A DNA stretch of 64,000 nucleotides from Neisseria cinerea (GTDB taxonomy: Bacteria > Pseudomonadota > Gammaproteobacteria > Burkholderiales > Neisseriaceae). Where the stretch lies: positions 1,178,001-1,242,000 of the forward strand of contig NZ_LS483369.1 of the NCBI RefSeq assembly GCF_900475315.1, given 5' to 3'. Below are positions 1 to 10,237 of this stretch, piece by piece; the first letter of the stretch is position 1; the number at the start of each line of letters is the position of its first letter. The notes beneath the pieces were generated by a model that saw nothing but the letters and a program-made list of their open reading frames with translations, was not told where the DNA came from and searched no databases. A program made the position numbers and the translations under genes.

Positions 1-1
1 T

Positions 2-1069
2 ATGGGCGTTGCCGCCTGCTTTATTTTGCTGTCGTTTTACAGCGTGGTCGGCGGATGGGTATTGAATTATGTCGTCCACAGTTTTACGGGGGCAATCCAT
101 GCGGGAGCCGACTTTGAAGCCCTGTTCGGCACAACGATTTCCAATCCGGCAGGTTCGCTGTCCTACCAGGCACTGTTTATGCTGATTACGGTTTGGGTGG
201 TCAAAGGCGGGATTTCAGACGGCATTGAAAAGGCAAACCGTTATCTGATGCCGGGGCTGTTTATCCTCTTTATTGCGCTGGCAATCCGTTCGCTGACGCT
301 GCCGGGTGCAATGGAGGGCGTGTCTTTCCTGCTCAAACCGAATTGGTCGTACTTTAAAGCCGATACGATGATTACGGCTTTGGGACAGGCGTTTTTTGCC
401 CTGAGCATCGGCGTTTCCGCCATGATTACCTACGCTTCATATTTGGGAAAAGATCAGGATATGTTCCGTTCCGGCCATACGATTATGTGGATGAACCTCT
501 TGGTTTCCCTGCTTGCCGGCCTGGTGATTTTCCCGGCGGTATTCGCCTTCGGTTTTGAACCGAGCCAGGGGCCGGGATTGATTTTTATCGTATTGCCCGC
601 AGTGTTCATGAAGATGCCGTTCGGTACGGTTTTATTTGCAGTATTCATGCTTCTGGTCGTTTTCGCCACGCTGACTTCCGCATTTTCGATGTTGGAAACA
701 GTCATTGCCTCAACCATCCGACAAGACGAGCGCAAACGCAAAAAACATACTTGGCTTATCGGCACGGCCATTTTCATTATCGGCATACCGTCCGCACTGT
801 CTTTCGGCATCTGGGGTGAGTTTAAGATTTTCGGCAAAACCATTTTTGATTTGTGGGACTACCTTATTTCTGCAGTCATCATGCCTGTCGGCGCATTGAG
901 CGTTGCCGTATTTACCGCCTGGATTCAGGACAAGCAGTCTGTGTTAAAAGATGCCGGATCGGGCAGCACCGTACCGGGAACAGTACTGCTGCTGTGGCTG
1001 AATACCTTGCGCTACCTCGCTCCGATTGCCATTATTATTGTTTTCGTCAATTCTTTAGGTATTCTCTAA
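2..1069 (+). CDS. Sodium-dependent (SNF/NSS family) transporter, 5'-truncated by window
   Basis: The reading frame is open at the window edge, so the first 80-100 residues (the sodium-binding first helices) are missing. The visible 355 residues contain about ten hydrophobic helices and the family patterns FYSVVGGWVLNY near the start and FFALSIGVSAMITYASYLG in the middle, as in bacterial neurotransmitter:sodium symporters. These inner-membrane proteins take up amino acids or related solutes with Na+; the substrate cannot be read from the sequence. The gene ends just before an inverted uptake-sequence terminator shared with the convergent apbE-thyA pair. Confidence 0.85.
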   Translation: MGVAACFILLSFYSVVGGWVLNYVVHSFTGAIHAGADFEALFGTTISNPAGSLSYQALFMLITVWVVKGGISDGIEKANRYLMPGLFILFIALAIRSLTLPGAMEGVSFLLKPNWSYFKADTMITALGQAFFALSIGVSAMITYASYLGKDQDMFRSGHTIMWMNLLVSLLAGLVIFPAVFAFGFEPSQGPGLIFIVLPAVFMKMPFGTVLFAVFMLLVVFATLTSAFSMLETVIASTIRQDERKRKKHTWLIGTAIFIIGIPSALSFGIWGEFKIFGKTIFDLWDYLISAVIMPVGALSVAVFTAWIQDKQSVLKDAGSGSTVPGTVLLLWLNTLRYLAPIAIIIVFVNSLGIL

Positions 1070-1089
1070 AAAGCCCTCCAAACGGCAAA

Positions 1090-1120
1090 AATGCCGTCTG
1101 AAACAGTTTCAGACGGCATT
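1090..1120. terminator. Uptake-sequence hairpin terminator
   Basis: GCCGTCTGAA at 1093-1102 faces TTCAGACGGC at 1108-1117 with a 5-base loop and flanking A and T runs. It sits between two convergent genes, so it can stop transcription in both directions. Confidence 0.85.
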
Positions 1121-1131
1121 TTACTTTTGGC

Positions 1132-2157
1132 TCAGCCTATTTCGTTCAAAGTATTGTCTGGCATGACCAGCCAAACTTTAAGCCGCCTGCTTTCGGCAAC
1201 CGACCGTATCAAGGGCAAATCCATAATGGAAAACGCCGTCGACAAGGCATCGGCAACCGCTGCATCATCCGCCATTACGCTCATGCTTTTATAACGCGGC
1301 GTACTCACGCCGGTTCGTGGATCGAACAAATGGGTAAACCTGCCCGCTTTGTCCATCACCGTCCCATAGCCGCCCGAAGTGGCAAACGCCTTGTCTTTCA
1401 TGACAACCGTCGCCAACACGCCTTCTTCGTCATCCGGATTGCGGATACCGACATTCCAAGTCCGTTTACCGTTTGTATCAAACCCGCGGATTTCACCCAT
1501 ATCGACCAAAGCGGCAGGCACGCCATTTGCCTTCAGCAACGCGACGACCTTATCCGTAATATAGCCTTGCGCGATGCCGTTCAACGACAAACCCATACCC
1601 TTTTCGGCAAAACGGATTCCACGGTCGTCAAACACCAATTTGTCAAAGCCGACCCGCTTCAAGGCTTCCTTCACGCTATTTTCCGATGGCGGTGTTTCCG
1701 CATCGGGATGAGCGGCAAAATAATCGGCATACAGTTTCCACAAAACCTGAACCGTCGGATCAAATGCCCCGCCGGTCAAAGTATGCATATCCCGACAGAT
1801 GCTCAACAGTTCCAAGAAATCCGCCGGAGGCGAAGTCAGATAACCGTCCCTGTTCAGACGGCTGATCAGACTGTCTTCACGGTAAAGGCTGAACATTTTT
1901 TCCAAACGCGCCACTTCCGCCAAAACCTTGTTGACCAAATCCGCCGCACGTCTGTCGTCCACACCGAACAGACGGAGCTCCGCACCGGAACCCAGCGCGA
2001 CACCTTTCCAGAAAAACACATTTTCATTGCGTTTTTCATCTTTATTGCGTTTTTCATCATCGGCGGCAAAAGGATTCGGCAAGAAAGAAACCGCCGCGCC
2101 CGCCGCCGCAACGGCGGCAACCGTCAAAAAACGCCTGCGCCCGAAATGCCTGTCCAT
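1132..2157 (-). CDS. apbE: FAD:protein FMN transferase (ApbE family)
   Basis: ApbE attaches FMN covalently to threonines of exported or membrane flavoproteins, in Neisseria most plausibly the NqrB/NqrC subunits of Na+-NQR (inference). The 341-residue product carries the family blocks SLNGIAQGYITDKV, DMGEIRG, ATSGGYGTV and THLFDPRTG. The N-terminus reads MDRHFGRRRFLTVAAVAAAG, a twin-arginine (Tat) type export signal, with no lipobox cysteine although many family members are lipoproteins. A lysine/glutamate-rich stretch (DDEKRNKDEKRNEN) follows the signal. It begins 9 bases after thyA on the same strand, so the two are probably cotranscribed. Confidence 0.88.
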   Translation of the reverse strand: MDRHFGRRRFLTVAAVAAAGAAVSFLPNPFAADDEKRNKDEKRNENVFFWKGVALGSGAELRLFGVDDRRAADLVNKVLAEVARLEKMFSLYREDSLISRLNRDGYLTSPPADFLELLSICRDMHTLTGGAFDPTVQVLWKLYADYFAAHPDAETPPSENSVKEALKRVGFDKLVFDDRGIRFAEKGMGLSLNGIAQGYITDKVVALLKANGVPAALVDMGEIRGFDTNGKRTWNVGIRNPDDEEGVLATVVMKDKAFATSGGYGTVMDKAGRFTHLFDPRTGVSTPRYKSMSVMADDAAVADALSTAFSIMDLPLIRSVAESRRLKVWLVMPDNTLNEIG

Positions 2158-2166
2158 ATACCCTCC

Positions 2167-2961
2167 TCAAACCGATACTGCCGCCTTGATATGCGGATGA
2201 GGGTCGTAACCTTCCAACTCAAAATCTTCAAATTTGAAGGAGAACAAATCCTTAACCTCCGGATTAATCTTCATGACAGGCAGTGCCCGATATTCGCGGC
2301 CCAATTGCAACTCTGCTTGTTCGAAATGGTTGCGGTACAAATGCGCATCGCCAAACGTATGGATAAACTCACCTGCTTCCAGTCCGCATACTTGCGCCAT
2401 CATCATGGTCAACAATGCGTAGCTGGCGATGTTAAACGGCACGCCAAGGAAAATATCGGCGCTGCGCTGGTAAAGCTGGCAGGACAGTTTGCCGTCGGCA
2501 ACGTAAAACTGAAACAGCGCGTGGCAAGGCGGCAAGGCCATCTCATCGACCAAAGCCGGATTCCATGCCGATACAATCAGACGGCGCGAGTCCGGATTCT
2601 TCTTGATTTGTTCCACCACATTGGCAATTTGGTCGATATGGCGGCCGTCGGGTGCGGGCCAGCTGCGCCATTGGTAGCCGTACACCGGGCCTAAATCGCC
2701 GTTTTCGTCCGCCCATTCATCCCAAATGGAAACGTTGTTGTCTTTCAGGTATTTGATATTGGTATCGCCTTTGAGAAACCAAAGCAGCTCGTGAATAATC
2801 GAGCGCAAATGCAGCTTTTTGGTCGTCAGCAGCGGAAAGCCTTTGCCCAAGTCAAAACGCATCTGATAACCGAATACGGAGCGCGTACCCGTACCGGTGC
2901 GGTCTGATTTGTCGGTACCGCTGTCAAGGACATGGCGCATCAAGTCTAGATAGGCCTTCAT
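2167..2961 (-). CDS. thyA: Thymidylate synthase
   Basis: ThyA makes dTMP from dUMP using methylene-tetrahydrofolate in the cytoplasm. The 264-residue protein has the standard bacterial length. Visible blocks are [19 protein letters not shown] near the N-terminus, the catalytic region [13 protein letters not shown] (nucleophilic Cys), [25 protein letters not shown] and the C-terminal [11 protein letters not shown]. It is the first gene of a thyA-apbE pair. An overlapping 65-codon frame immediately upstream shows no coding features and was not accepted. Confidence 0.97.
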   Translation of the reverse strand: MKAYLDLMRHVLDSGTDKSDRTGTGTRSVFGYQMRFDLGKGFPLLTTKKLHLRSIIHELLWFLKGDTNIKYLKDNNVSIWDEWADENGDLGPVYGYQWRSWPAPDGRHIDQIANVVEQIKKNPDSRRLIVSAWNPALVDEMALPPCHALFQFYVADGKLSCQLYQRSADIFLGVPFNIASYALLTMMMAQVCGLEAGEFIHTFGDAHLYRNHFEQAELQLGREYRALPVMKINPEVKDLFSFKFEDFELEGYDPHPHIKAAVSV

Positions 2962-3301
2962 AATATTCTTTCATCAAGTTGAACGGCGCATATTGTAACA
3001 TTTTCAGATGGCATCCAAATCCCAAACCATACTTTCATGCCCTCTTCTCCCAAACATCCGAAATGTTCACAGAAACAGGCAATATTGTTGACAATCCAGA
3101 ATGATTTCACAGGCAATATACATAGAATAACAAAAAATAATTTGACAAAAATCAAAAATCTAGTTTAATTACTTAGATGTAAATGCTAATTAAGTATATA
3201 TATACAAAATTATATTTTTTATTATTATCTATTTATGGTATTAAATTTTAAATTTATAAAAAGTCAAAAAAATAATGTCAACAATTTCCGCAAAATTCAG
3301 C
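2962..3301. other. AT-rich intergenic region between thyA and gdhA
   Basis: About 340 bases with a very high A+T content from 3120 to 3260. No gene is seen. It must hold the divergent thyA and gdhA control regions; the gdhA promoter itself lies just to the right. Confidence 0.6.
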
Positions 3302-3330
3302 TTGGCATCAAAAAAAAATAGGTTTATATT
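3302..3330 (+). promoter_or_regulatory. gdhA promoter (-35 TTGGCA, 17 bp, -10 TATATT)
   Basis: TTGGCA at 3302-3307 and TATATT at 3325-3330 are 17 bases apart, predicting a start near 3337 and a leader of about 50 bases before the gdhA ATG, which has an AAAGGAG ribosome site at 3374-3380. Confidence 0.6.
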
Positions 3331-3372
3331 GCCATCTACAAATTTGTTTTCCCATTAGTACAATATAAACCT
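3320..3372. repeat. Perfect 12-bp inverted repeat in gdhA promoter/leader
   Basis: AGGTTTATATTG at 3320-3331 is matched exactly by CAATATAAACCT at 3361-3372, 29 bases apart. The left arm covers the predicted -10 box and the right arm lies just before the ribosome-binding site, so it could be an operator for a looping regulator. Confidence 0.6.
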
Positions 3373-3374
3373 AA

Positions 3375-4721
<1,347 letters not shown>

Positions 4722-4746
4722 ACAAACGCGACCAACCCGCAAACAA

Positions 4747-4784
4747 AATGCCGTCTGAACCGCAAATGCGGTTCAGACGGCATT
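4747..4784. terminator. Uptake-sequence hairpin terminator between gdhA and gdhR
   Basis: GCCGTCTGAA at 4750-4759 and TTCAGACGGC at 4772-4781. The stem extends inward through CCGCA/TGCGG, leaving a loop of only two A residues. It serves both convergent genes. Confidence 0.88.
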
Positions 4785-4855
4785 TCCTTATCCGCCCGTT
4801 CGAATCGGGTGATACTACCGATACATCCGAATATGTCAGGCCGTCTAAACGGTAT

Positions 4856-5635
4856 TCATACCTCCCAGTCCTGCACACGTTTCAAATCATTTTGTGCCAA
4901 AGTATCCGCATGGCGGTTACGGCTTTGATACTCCCTGTCTTTCATGATGCTGCTTGCCACATAATTCAAATGAACCTTTGCCGCTTCTGAAGCTTCGCCC
5001 GGCCGACGGTTTGATATCGCCTCATACAATACACGGTGCTGCGCCATCAGTTTCGGACGCGGATCCTCTTCCTGATTCAAATAGATGATACTGCTGCGCG
5101 TCTGCCGGTAAAGCATTTTTAACAAACTGCCCGACAAATGGCTGAACAGCAGGTTGTGCGCCGCATCGGCAATCGTCTGATGAAAGCTTACATCGGCTTC
5201 GCTCTGATGTTCTAAATTGCCGCTTTCGCATGCCTCCTCAAACTTCTCAAGCCAAAACCCAATCCGCTTCAAATCCGCATCCGTACGGCGTTCTGCCGCC
5301 AAACCCGCCATACAGCCTTCTATATGGCAGCTGAAATCGAAGACATCCTGTTCCCAATTGGAATGCTTGCCCAAAAGCTCCTGCCAACTTTTCAGGAAAT
5401 CCTGTTGCGGTTTGACAGAAACATAATAACCGTCTCCCTGCCTCGCTTCCAAGACTTGACGGGCAACCAAAACATTCAATGCCGTCCGTACCGACGGACG
5501 CGAAACGCCGAACTCTTCCGCCAAAACACGCTCCGGAGGAATCTTGCCCCCCTCCTCATAAACACCTTCCGCAATGCGCTCCTCCAACACCGACAACACC
5601 TGATCGCTGATTTTCTGCGGCCTTATCAATTTCAT
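4856..5635 (-). CDS. gdhR: GntR/FadR-family transcriptional regulator GdhR
   Basis: A 259-residue regulator with an N-terminal winged helix-turn-helix (residues about 10-75; VYEEGGKIPPERVLAEEFGVSRPSVRTAL is the typical GntR pattern) and a helical FCD ligand domain behind it. The gene lies between gdhA and lctP, the position of neisserial GdhR, a regulator reported to act on gdhA and to repress lctP with lactate-linked control. Two FadR-type half-palindromes lie in the gap to lctP, one close to its own start, which suggests autoregulation. An AAGGAGAA ribosome site supports the start. Confidence 0.9.
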   Translation of the reverse strand: MKLIRPQKISDQVLSVLEERIAEGVYEEGGKIPPERVLAEEFGVSRPSVRTALNVLVARQVLEARQGDGYYVSVKPQQDFLKSWQELLGKHSNWEQDVFDFSCHIEGCMAGLAAERRTDADLKRIGFWLEKFEEACESGNLEHQSEADVSFHQTIADAAHNLLFSHLSGSLLKMLYRQTRSSIIYLNQEEDPRPKLMAQHRVLYEAISNRRPGEASEAAKVHLNYVASSIMKDREYQSRNRHADTLAQNDLKRVQDWEV

Positions 5636-5692
5636 AATCGCATTCTCCTTCTATCGATTTTCTGCCAAACTTTCTCCGAAATATAAATAAAA

Positions 5693-5705
5693 TTGGACTG
5701 ACCAA
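5693..5705. promoter_or_regulatory. GntR-type operator candidate near gdhR start
   Basis: TTGGA-CTG-ACCAA departs by one base from the TTGGT-N3-ACCAA dyad typical of FadR-subfamily regulators. It lies 58 bases upstream of the gdhR ATG, so autoregulation is likely. Confidence 0.55.
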
Positions 5706-5922
5706 CAAACATAAATTCTAATAATACAACACTCCCACCGTCAACCGCATTACCGGCCCAACATGGCAACCCCCTTCAGAACTACATCCAATTACATTTT
5801 AAATAAAATACCATCTTGATTATTAAGGAATAAAATTAATATTCTTTTAAAAATCATCATTTGTATTGAAAAATATATTGACTGGTATATTAAAGTTTCG
5901 TAAAGTAGCACCGCATTATCTT

Positions 5923-5939
5923 AATTGGTTTGACCAATT
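5923..5939. promoter_or_regulatory. GntR-type operator upstream of lctP
   Basis: AATTGGT-TTG-ACCAATT is a perfect 7-bp dyad with a 3-base centre, 40 bases before the lctP ATG. Its form is that of FadR/LldR operators, so it is the probable GdhR site for repression of lctP. Confidence 0.72.
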
Positions 5940-5979
5940 TTATTATTAATCAGAAAAATATTTTCGGAGATGCTCAATT

Positions 5980-7623
5980 ATGGAAACTTGGGTTCAAAAC
6001 TACACGGCAATAGGAGGCAGCCTGTATCTGACGGCAGCTGCAGCCCTCTTGCCCATCATTTTTTTCTTCACTGCCCTGACCGTCCTGAAACTCAAAGGCT
6101 ATCAGGCAGGCCTTTACACGCTGCTGATTGCACTGGGTGTCGCCATCCTCGGCTTCGGCATGCCGGCAAGCATGGCTGTTTCTTCCGCACTGTTTGGTTT
6201 TGCCTACGGCTTATGGCCGATTGCATGGATTATCGTTACCGCCGTATTTCTATATAAAATTACCGTAAAAACAGGGCAGTTCGATATTATCCGCGCCTCC
6301 GTTATTTCAATTACAGAAGACCAACGCCTGCAAATGCTCTTAGTAGGTTTCTCTTTCGGAGCCTTCTTGGAAGGTGCAGCAGGTTTCGGCGCACCGGTGG
6401 CGATTACCGCCTCTTTGCTGGTAGGCTTGGGCTTTAATCCACTCTACGCCGCCGGTTTGTGTTTGATTGCCAATACCGCGCCCGTAGCTTTCGGCGCGAT
6501 GGGTATTCCCATCTTGGTTGCCGGTCAAGTGTCCAATCTCGACCCTTACCATATCGGTCAGGTAGCAGGCCGCCAACTTCCTATCCTGTCAGTCATCGTA
6601 CCCTTCTGGTTAGTTGCCATGATGGACGGTATGCGCGGCATACGCCAAACTTGGCCTGCCGTTCTGGTTGCCGGCGCATCCTTTGCCACAACCCAATTCA
6701 TTACTGCCAACTTCATCGGCCCCGAGTTGCCTGACGTTACCTCCGCATTGGTCAGCCTGATCTGCCTGTCTGCCTTCTTGAGAAAATGGCAGCCTAAAGA
6801 AATCTTTACATTCAACGGCATGAAAAAACCGTCCGAACGCAAAGCGGGCGAATACACTGCCGGACAAATCATCAAAGCTTGGTCGCCTTTTGCCATCCTG
6901 ACCGTTTTCGTCAGCGTGTGGACGATTAAAGGCGTTAAAGAGGCTTTGGGCGTTGCCACCATCAAATTCGACTGGCCGATGCTGCACAACTTGGTACAAA
7001 AAGCCGCGCCTATCGTCAGCGAACCAACACCATACGCCGCCGTATTCAAAATTGACTTCCTCGGCGCAGTCGGTACGGCAATCCTGTTTGCTTCCATCGT
7101 TTCCGCAATCTTGCTGAAAATGAAACCTTCCGAAGCCGTCGGCACTTTCTTTGAAACGCTTAAAGAACTGCGCCTGTCCATCCTGTCTATCGGTTTGGTA
7201 CTCGGTTTTGCCTTTGTAGCAAACTATTCGGGATTGTCATCCATACTGGCGCTAATCCTCGCAGCAACAGGAACCGTATTCCCGTTCTTCTCACCGTTCC
7301 TCGGATGGTTGGGCGTATTCCTGACAGGCTCGGATACTTCTGCAAATGCATTATTCAGCTCGCTGCAAGCCAGCACCGCGCATCAAATCGGTGTTACCCC
7401 CGAGCTGACCGTTGCCGCCAATACGACCGGCGGCGTAACAGGCAAAATGATTTCCCCTCAATCCATCGCCATCGCCTGTGCGGCAGTAGGCTTAGAGGGC
7501 AAGGAATCCAACCTGTTCCGCTTCACCGTGAAACACAGCCTGATTTTCTGTAGTTTTGTCGGTCTCCTCACCCTCCTGCAGGCATATGTTTTACCGTGGA
7601 CACTGATTTTCTTTAACAAATAA
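5980..7623 (+). CDS. lctP: L-lactate permease
   Basis: LctP imports lactate with protons across the inner membrane. The 547-residue product has about 13-14 hydrophobic helices and the family signatures [19 protein letters not shown] and [14 protein letters not shown], with [19 protein letters not shown] near the end. The ATG at 5980 follows GGAGA at 5966-5970; a longer in-frame alternative is not needed. Control by GdhR is suggested by the perfect operator just upstream. Lactate is a key host carbon source for pathogenic Neisseria. Confidence 0.96.
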   Translation: METWVQNYTAIGGSLYLTAAAALLPIIFFFTALTVLKLKGYQAGLYTLLIALGVAILGFGMPASMAVSSALFGFAYGLWPIAWIIVTAVFLYKITVKTGQFDIIRASVISITEDQRLQMLLVGFSFGAFLEGAAGFGAPVAITASLLVGLGFNPLYAAGLCLIANTAPVAFGAMGIPILVAGQVSNLDPYHIGQVAGRQLPILSVIVPFWLVAMMDGMRGIRQTWPAVLVAGASFATTQFITANFIGPELPDVTSALVSLICLSAFLRKWQPKEIFTFNGMKKPSERKAGEYTAGQIIKAWSPFAILTVFVSVWTIKGVKEALGVATIKFDWPMLHNLVQKAAPIVSEPTPYAAVFKIDFLGAVGTAILFASIVSAILLKMKPSEAVGTFFETLKELRLSILSIGLVLGFAFVANYSGLSSILALILAATGTVFPFFSPFLGWLGVFLTGSDTSANALFSSLQASTAHQIGVTPELTVAANTTGGVTGKMISPQSIAIACAAVGLEGKESNLFRFTVKHSLIFCSFVGLLTLLQAYVLPWTLIFFNK

Positions 7624-7635
7624 AATATCCGTAAA

Positions 7636-7673
7636 AATGCCGTCTGAAACAGGTCATGTTTCAGACGGCATTT
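7636..7673 (+). terminator. Uptake-sequence hairpin terminator after lctP
   Basis: GCCGTCTGAA at 7639-7648 and TTCAGACGGC at 7660-7669, followed by a T-rich tail, 15 bases after the lctP stop. Confidence 0.85.
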
Positions 7674-7707
7674 CTTTTGCGCAACCCATATCTTTCTTAT
7701 TGATATA

Positions 7708-7725
7708 TGTTAAAAAAAATATAAC
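7708..7725. promoter_or_regulatory. Possible degenerate Zur site before znuD
   Basis: TGTTAAAAAAAATATAAC partly resembles the neisserial Zur dyad (TGTTAT...ATAACA as I recall it). The right half fits better than the left. The assignment leans mainly on znuD being a known Zur target. Confidence 0.3.
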
Positions 7726-7754
7726 TCCCCTTTTAACATGTAAACTAGTACTAT

Positions 7755-7772
7755 ATACTACCTAAGTAGTAT
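7755..7772. repeat. Inverted repeat ATACTAC-CTAA-GTAGTAT upstream of znuD
   Basis: A perfect 7-bp dyad 33 bases before the znuD ATG, in the likely core promoter or leader. It may be an operator or a small leader hairpin; no regulator is identified. Confidence 0.45.
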
Positions 7773-7804
7773 TAACATAAAACCTTCTATATAGAGAAAC
7801 TGAT

Positions 7805-9985
7805 ATGAAAACTACCCACTTCCTACTCCTTCCCCTCGCAGCCGCGCTAAGCCAAGCATGGGCAGCCCCTATTGCGGAAGAAACCGCCGAGCTCTCCCCC
7901 GTTACCGTTACCGGGACACAGCAGCAAAAAGCCAATACAGTCAAATTCAATCCTAAAGCTACCCTCCAGCCCCTACCGGCAGGGGATGGCGCAGACCTTT
8001 TACAATCCGTCCCCAACATGAGCATCATCCGCAAAGGCGGCAGCTCGGGCGATCCATTGTTCCGCGGTTTGGGCGGCTCGCGCCTTGCTATCAACGCAGA
8101 CGACCAGTTCGTTTACGGCGGCTGTTCCAACCGCATGGACCCACCCACTTCCTACATCCACCCCAGCACCTTTGACGAAGTTGTTGTAACCAAAGGTCCG
8201 CAAACCGTTACCCAAGGGATGGGTTTGATCAGCGGTTCCGTTCATTTCGTCCGTAAAGATCCTACCTTCCACGAACAACCCTACTCCTTCAACGGCAGCA
8301 CCACATTAGGCAACAGCGGCAGACGCGATGCCTCCTTTGAAGCCGGTGCAGGCGGCAAATACGGTTATGCCCGCCTCAATGTCTCACACAACGAATCCGA
8401 CGACTATAAAGACGGAGCAGGCAACCGCGTACATTCCAACTTCAAACGCGACAGCCAAATGGTTCAGTTGGGCGTTACTCCGACCGAAAACACCACCATC
8501 GCCGGCACATACGAACGCAGCCGCGGTAAGGCAGCCTACGCCGACCGTATGATGGACGGCAGCAAATTCGACCGCGACGCGTGGAATGTCCGCATCAGCC
8601 AACGCAATATCACACCCTGGTTGAGCGAAATCGAAGCACGCTACGGCTCCAGCGAAATCGACCACGTTATGGACACCTACAGCCTGCGTCCCGTCGGAAA
8701 AATGGGCAAGGCAGCCATTAACCCCAAACGCCGTACCGATACCGGCAATCTGAAAGCCACTTTCGATTGGGACAACGTTAACCTTCAAACCGGCATCGAC
8801 TACATGCGCGACCGCCATACCGAACGATCAGGCGATGAAAAATTCACCGAAAAAGCATATGCTCCGACACAAAGCTTTGACCAACTGGGTGGCTTTGCCG
8901 AAGCAGCATGGCAACGTAACGATGCACAAAAACTGATTGCCGGCTTCCGTCACGATCAGGTAACAGGCACATACGAAAACAAGGCCGACTCCGATCCCCT
9001 CAAAAAAACCAAATACCCCTTGAATTCAGGCTTTTTCCGATTTGAACAAAAACTGGGCGATACCAAATACTACGCAGGTTTAGGCGTGGCCCAACGTTCT
9101 CCCGACTACTGGGAGCGCAAAAAATCGGAAAACCTCCGAAAAGAAACCAACCGTCAACTTGATGCAGGGCTGATTTGGAACAGCGGAAATTGGCACGTCT
9201 CCGCCTCTGTGTTTGCAGGCAAAGTTGACGACTTTATCATTGTCGAAACAAAACCGATGATGATGCATCATGCATCCAACAGCGCGGCGGCACATGACCA
9301 TGCGGCAGCACATAACCACGCGGCGGCACACGATCATGCAGCAGCACACGACCACGCGGCACACGATCATGCAGCACACGATCATGCAGCACACGACCAC
9401 GCGGCACACGACCATGCGGCACACGACCATGCGGCAGCCGGTGGCAACGCTCCGGCAGCAGGCGGACACTCCGGCCATCATCATGGTGCAGACTTAAGCG
9501 CGCGCAATATTGATGCCATCCGTCTAGGCGGCGAAATTGAAGTGAAATGGGAATTCGCTCCTAATTGGAGCGTATCCAGCAACTTAGCCTATACCTACGG
9601 TAAAAACCGTACCGACGGCAAACCGTTGGCACAAACACCTCCGCTCGAATGGAACAACACCCTTGCCTTCGACAACGGCAAATTCAGCGCGGGCGCATTG
9701 TGGAAAGTCGTTGCCAAACAAAACCGCTTCAGCAAAGGTCAAGGCAATATCGTCGGCCAAGATATCGGCGCATCCGCGGGCTTTGGCGTACTTTCCGTCA
9801 ATGCAGGTTGGAAATTCAACAAATACGCCACCCTGCAAGGCGGCGTGGACAACGTCTTTAACAAAACCTATGCCGAATTCGTCAGCAGAAGCGGAGGATT
9901 TGTCGATCCTGCCGCAGGCATCAAAACCACTCGCGTGAACGAACCCGGCCGCACCGCTTGGTTAAGGCTGCAAGCCAAATTCTAA
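7805..9985 (+). CDS. znuD: TonB-dependent zinc receptor ZnuD
   Basis: A 726-residue outer-membrane receptor. A signal peptide occupies about residues 1-20 (ending AWA) and the TonB box is around LSPVTVTG. The plug domain contains RGLGGSRLAI and VVVTKGPQTVTQG, and the chain ends in a 22-strand-type barrel closing with WLRLQAKF. Residues 488-560 form an extracellular-loop-like insert of HDHAA repeats plus HHH, expected to bind zinc. ZnuD imports zinc (and has been linked to haem) using energy from the TonB-ExbB-ExbD complex, encoded at 30.5-32.6 kb here. Zur control is likely from the family but the site seen is weak. Confidence 0.92.
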   Translation: MKTTHFLLLPLAAALSQAWAAPIAEETAELSPVTVTGTQQQKANTVKFNPKATLQPLPAGDGADLLQSVPNMSIIRKGGSSGDPLFRGLGGSRLAINADDQFVYGGCSNRMDPPTSYIHPSTFDEVVVTKGPQTVTQGMGLISGSVHFVRKDPTFHEQPYSFNGSTTLGNSGRRDASFEAGAGGKYGYARLNVSHNESDDYKDGAGNRVHSNFKRDSQMVQLGVTPTENTTIAGTYERSRGKAAYADRMMDGSKFDRDAWNVRISQRNITPWLSEIEARYGSSEIDHVMDTYSLRPVGKMGKAAINPKRRTDTGNLKATFDWDNVNLQTGIDYMRDRHTERSGDEKFTEKAYAPTQSFDQLGGFAEAAWQRNDAQKLIAGFRHDQVTGTYENKADSDPLKKTKYPLNSGFFRFEQKLGDTKYYAGLGVAQRSPDYWERKKSENLRKETNRQLDAGLIWNSGNWHVSASVFAGKVDDFIIVETKPMMMHHASNSAAAHDHAAAHNHAAAHDHAAAHDHAAHDHAAHDHAAHDHAAHDHAAHDHAAAGGNAPAAGGHSGHHHGADLSARNIDAIRLGGEIEVKWEFAPNWSVSSNLAYTYGKNRTDGKPLAQTPPLEWNNTLAFDNGKFSAGALWKVVAKQNRFSKGQGNIVGQDIGASAGFGVLSVNAGWKFNKYATLQGGVDNVFNKTYAEFVSRSGGFVDPAAGIKTTRVNEPGRTAWLRLQAKF
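9266..9484 (+). repeat. His-rich tandem coding repeat in znuD
   Basis: In-frame repeats of CAC-GAY-CAT-GCG/GCA-GC(G/A) code for HDHAA/HDHAAA units (about nine copies), closed by GGHSGHHHG. The 15-18 bp unit keeps the frame when copies are gained or lost, so the loop can change length by slippage or recombination. Confidence 0.85.
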
Positions 9986-10000
9986 ACGGTTGCATTTTAA

Positions 10001-10038
10001 AATGCCGTCTGAAACAGAGTCCGTTTCAGACGGCATTT
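10001..10038 (+). terminator. Uptake-sequence hairpin terminator after znuD
   Basis: GCCGTCTGAA at 10004-10013, TTCAGACGGC at 10025-10034, followed by a T run. It separates znuD from the next receptor gene, which therefore has its own promoter. Confidence 0.85.
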
Positions 10039-10135
10039 TTTGTAAGGTGCAACAATCCGACAGCACGCTAGCATTTCCTTTTACCCCTCCTATAATGATT
10101 CAATATAAATCTTTATAACTAGATAACTATATATA

Positions 10136-10153
10136 TTTTGACAACAGTCAAAA
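10136..10153. promoter_or_regulatory. Dyad TTTTGAC-AACA-GTCAAAA upstream of receptor gene
   Basis: A perfect 7-bp inverted repeat about 85 bases before the receptor ATG. It includes TTGACA, but no good -10 lies 16-18 bases downstream; TATAAT is at 10183-10188. It may be an operator for iron or siderophore control; no specific regulator is assigned. Confidence 0.4.
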
Positions 10154-10237
10154 TAATCCTAAATAATATTTACACTAACTAGTATAATTACAACATTTTG
10201 CTAAAATCCCGCCGCTAAACCACTAAAAGGAAAAATC

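Larger units (their letters stand above)
5636..5979. other. gdhR-lctP divergent control region
   Basis: 344 AT-rich bases with no gene. Apart from the two GntR-type operators listed separately, no further element was recognised. Confidence 0.6.

Noticed and set aside
1330..2694. 454-codon plus-strand frame opposite apbE-thyA
   Set aside because: Runs through two real genes on the other strand and their junction.
2958..3155. 65-codon minus-strand frame upstream of thyA
   Set aside because: Overlaps the thyA start, has no ribosome site and a composition unlike a protein; AT-rich promoter DNA.
10090..10112. Fur box before the siderophore receptor
   Set aside because: ATAATGAT matches one half of the consensus only; about 10 of 19 positions, too weak.
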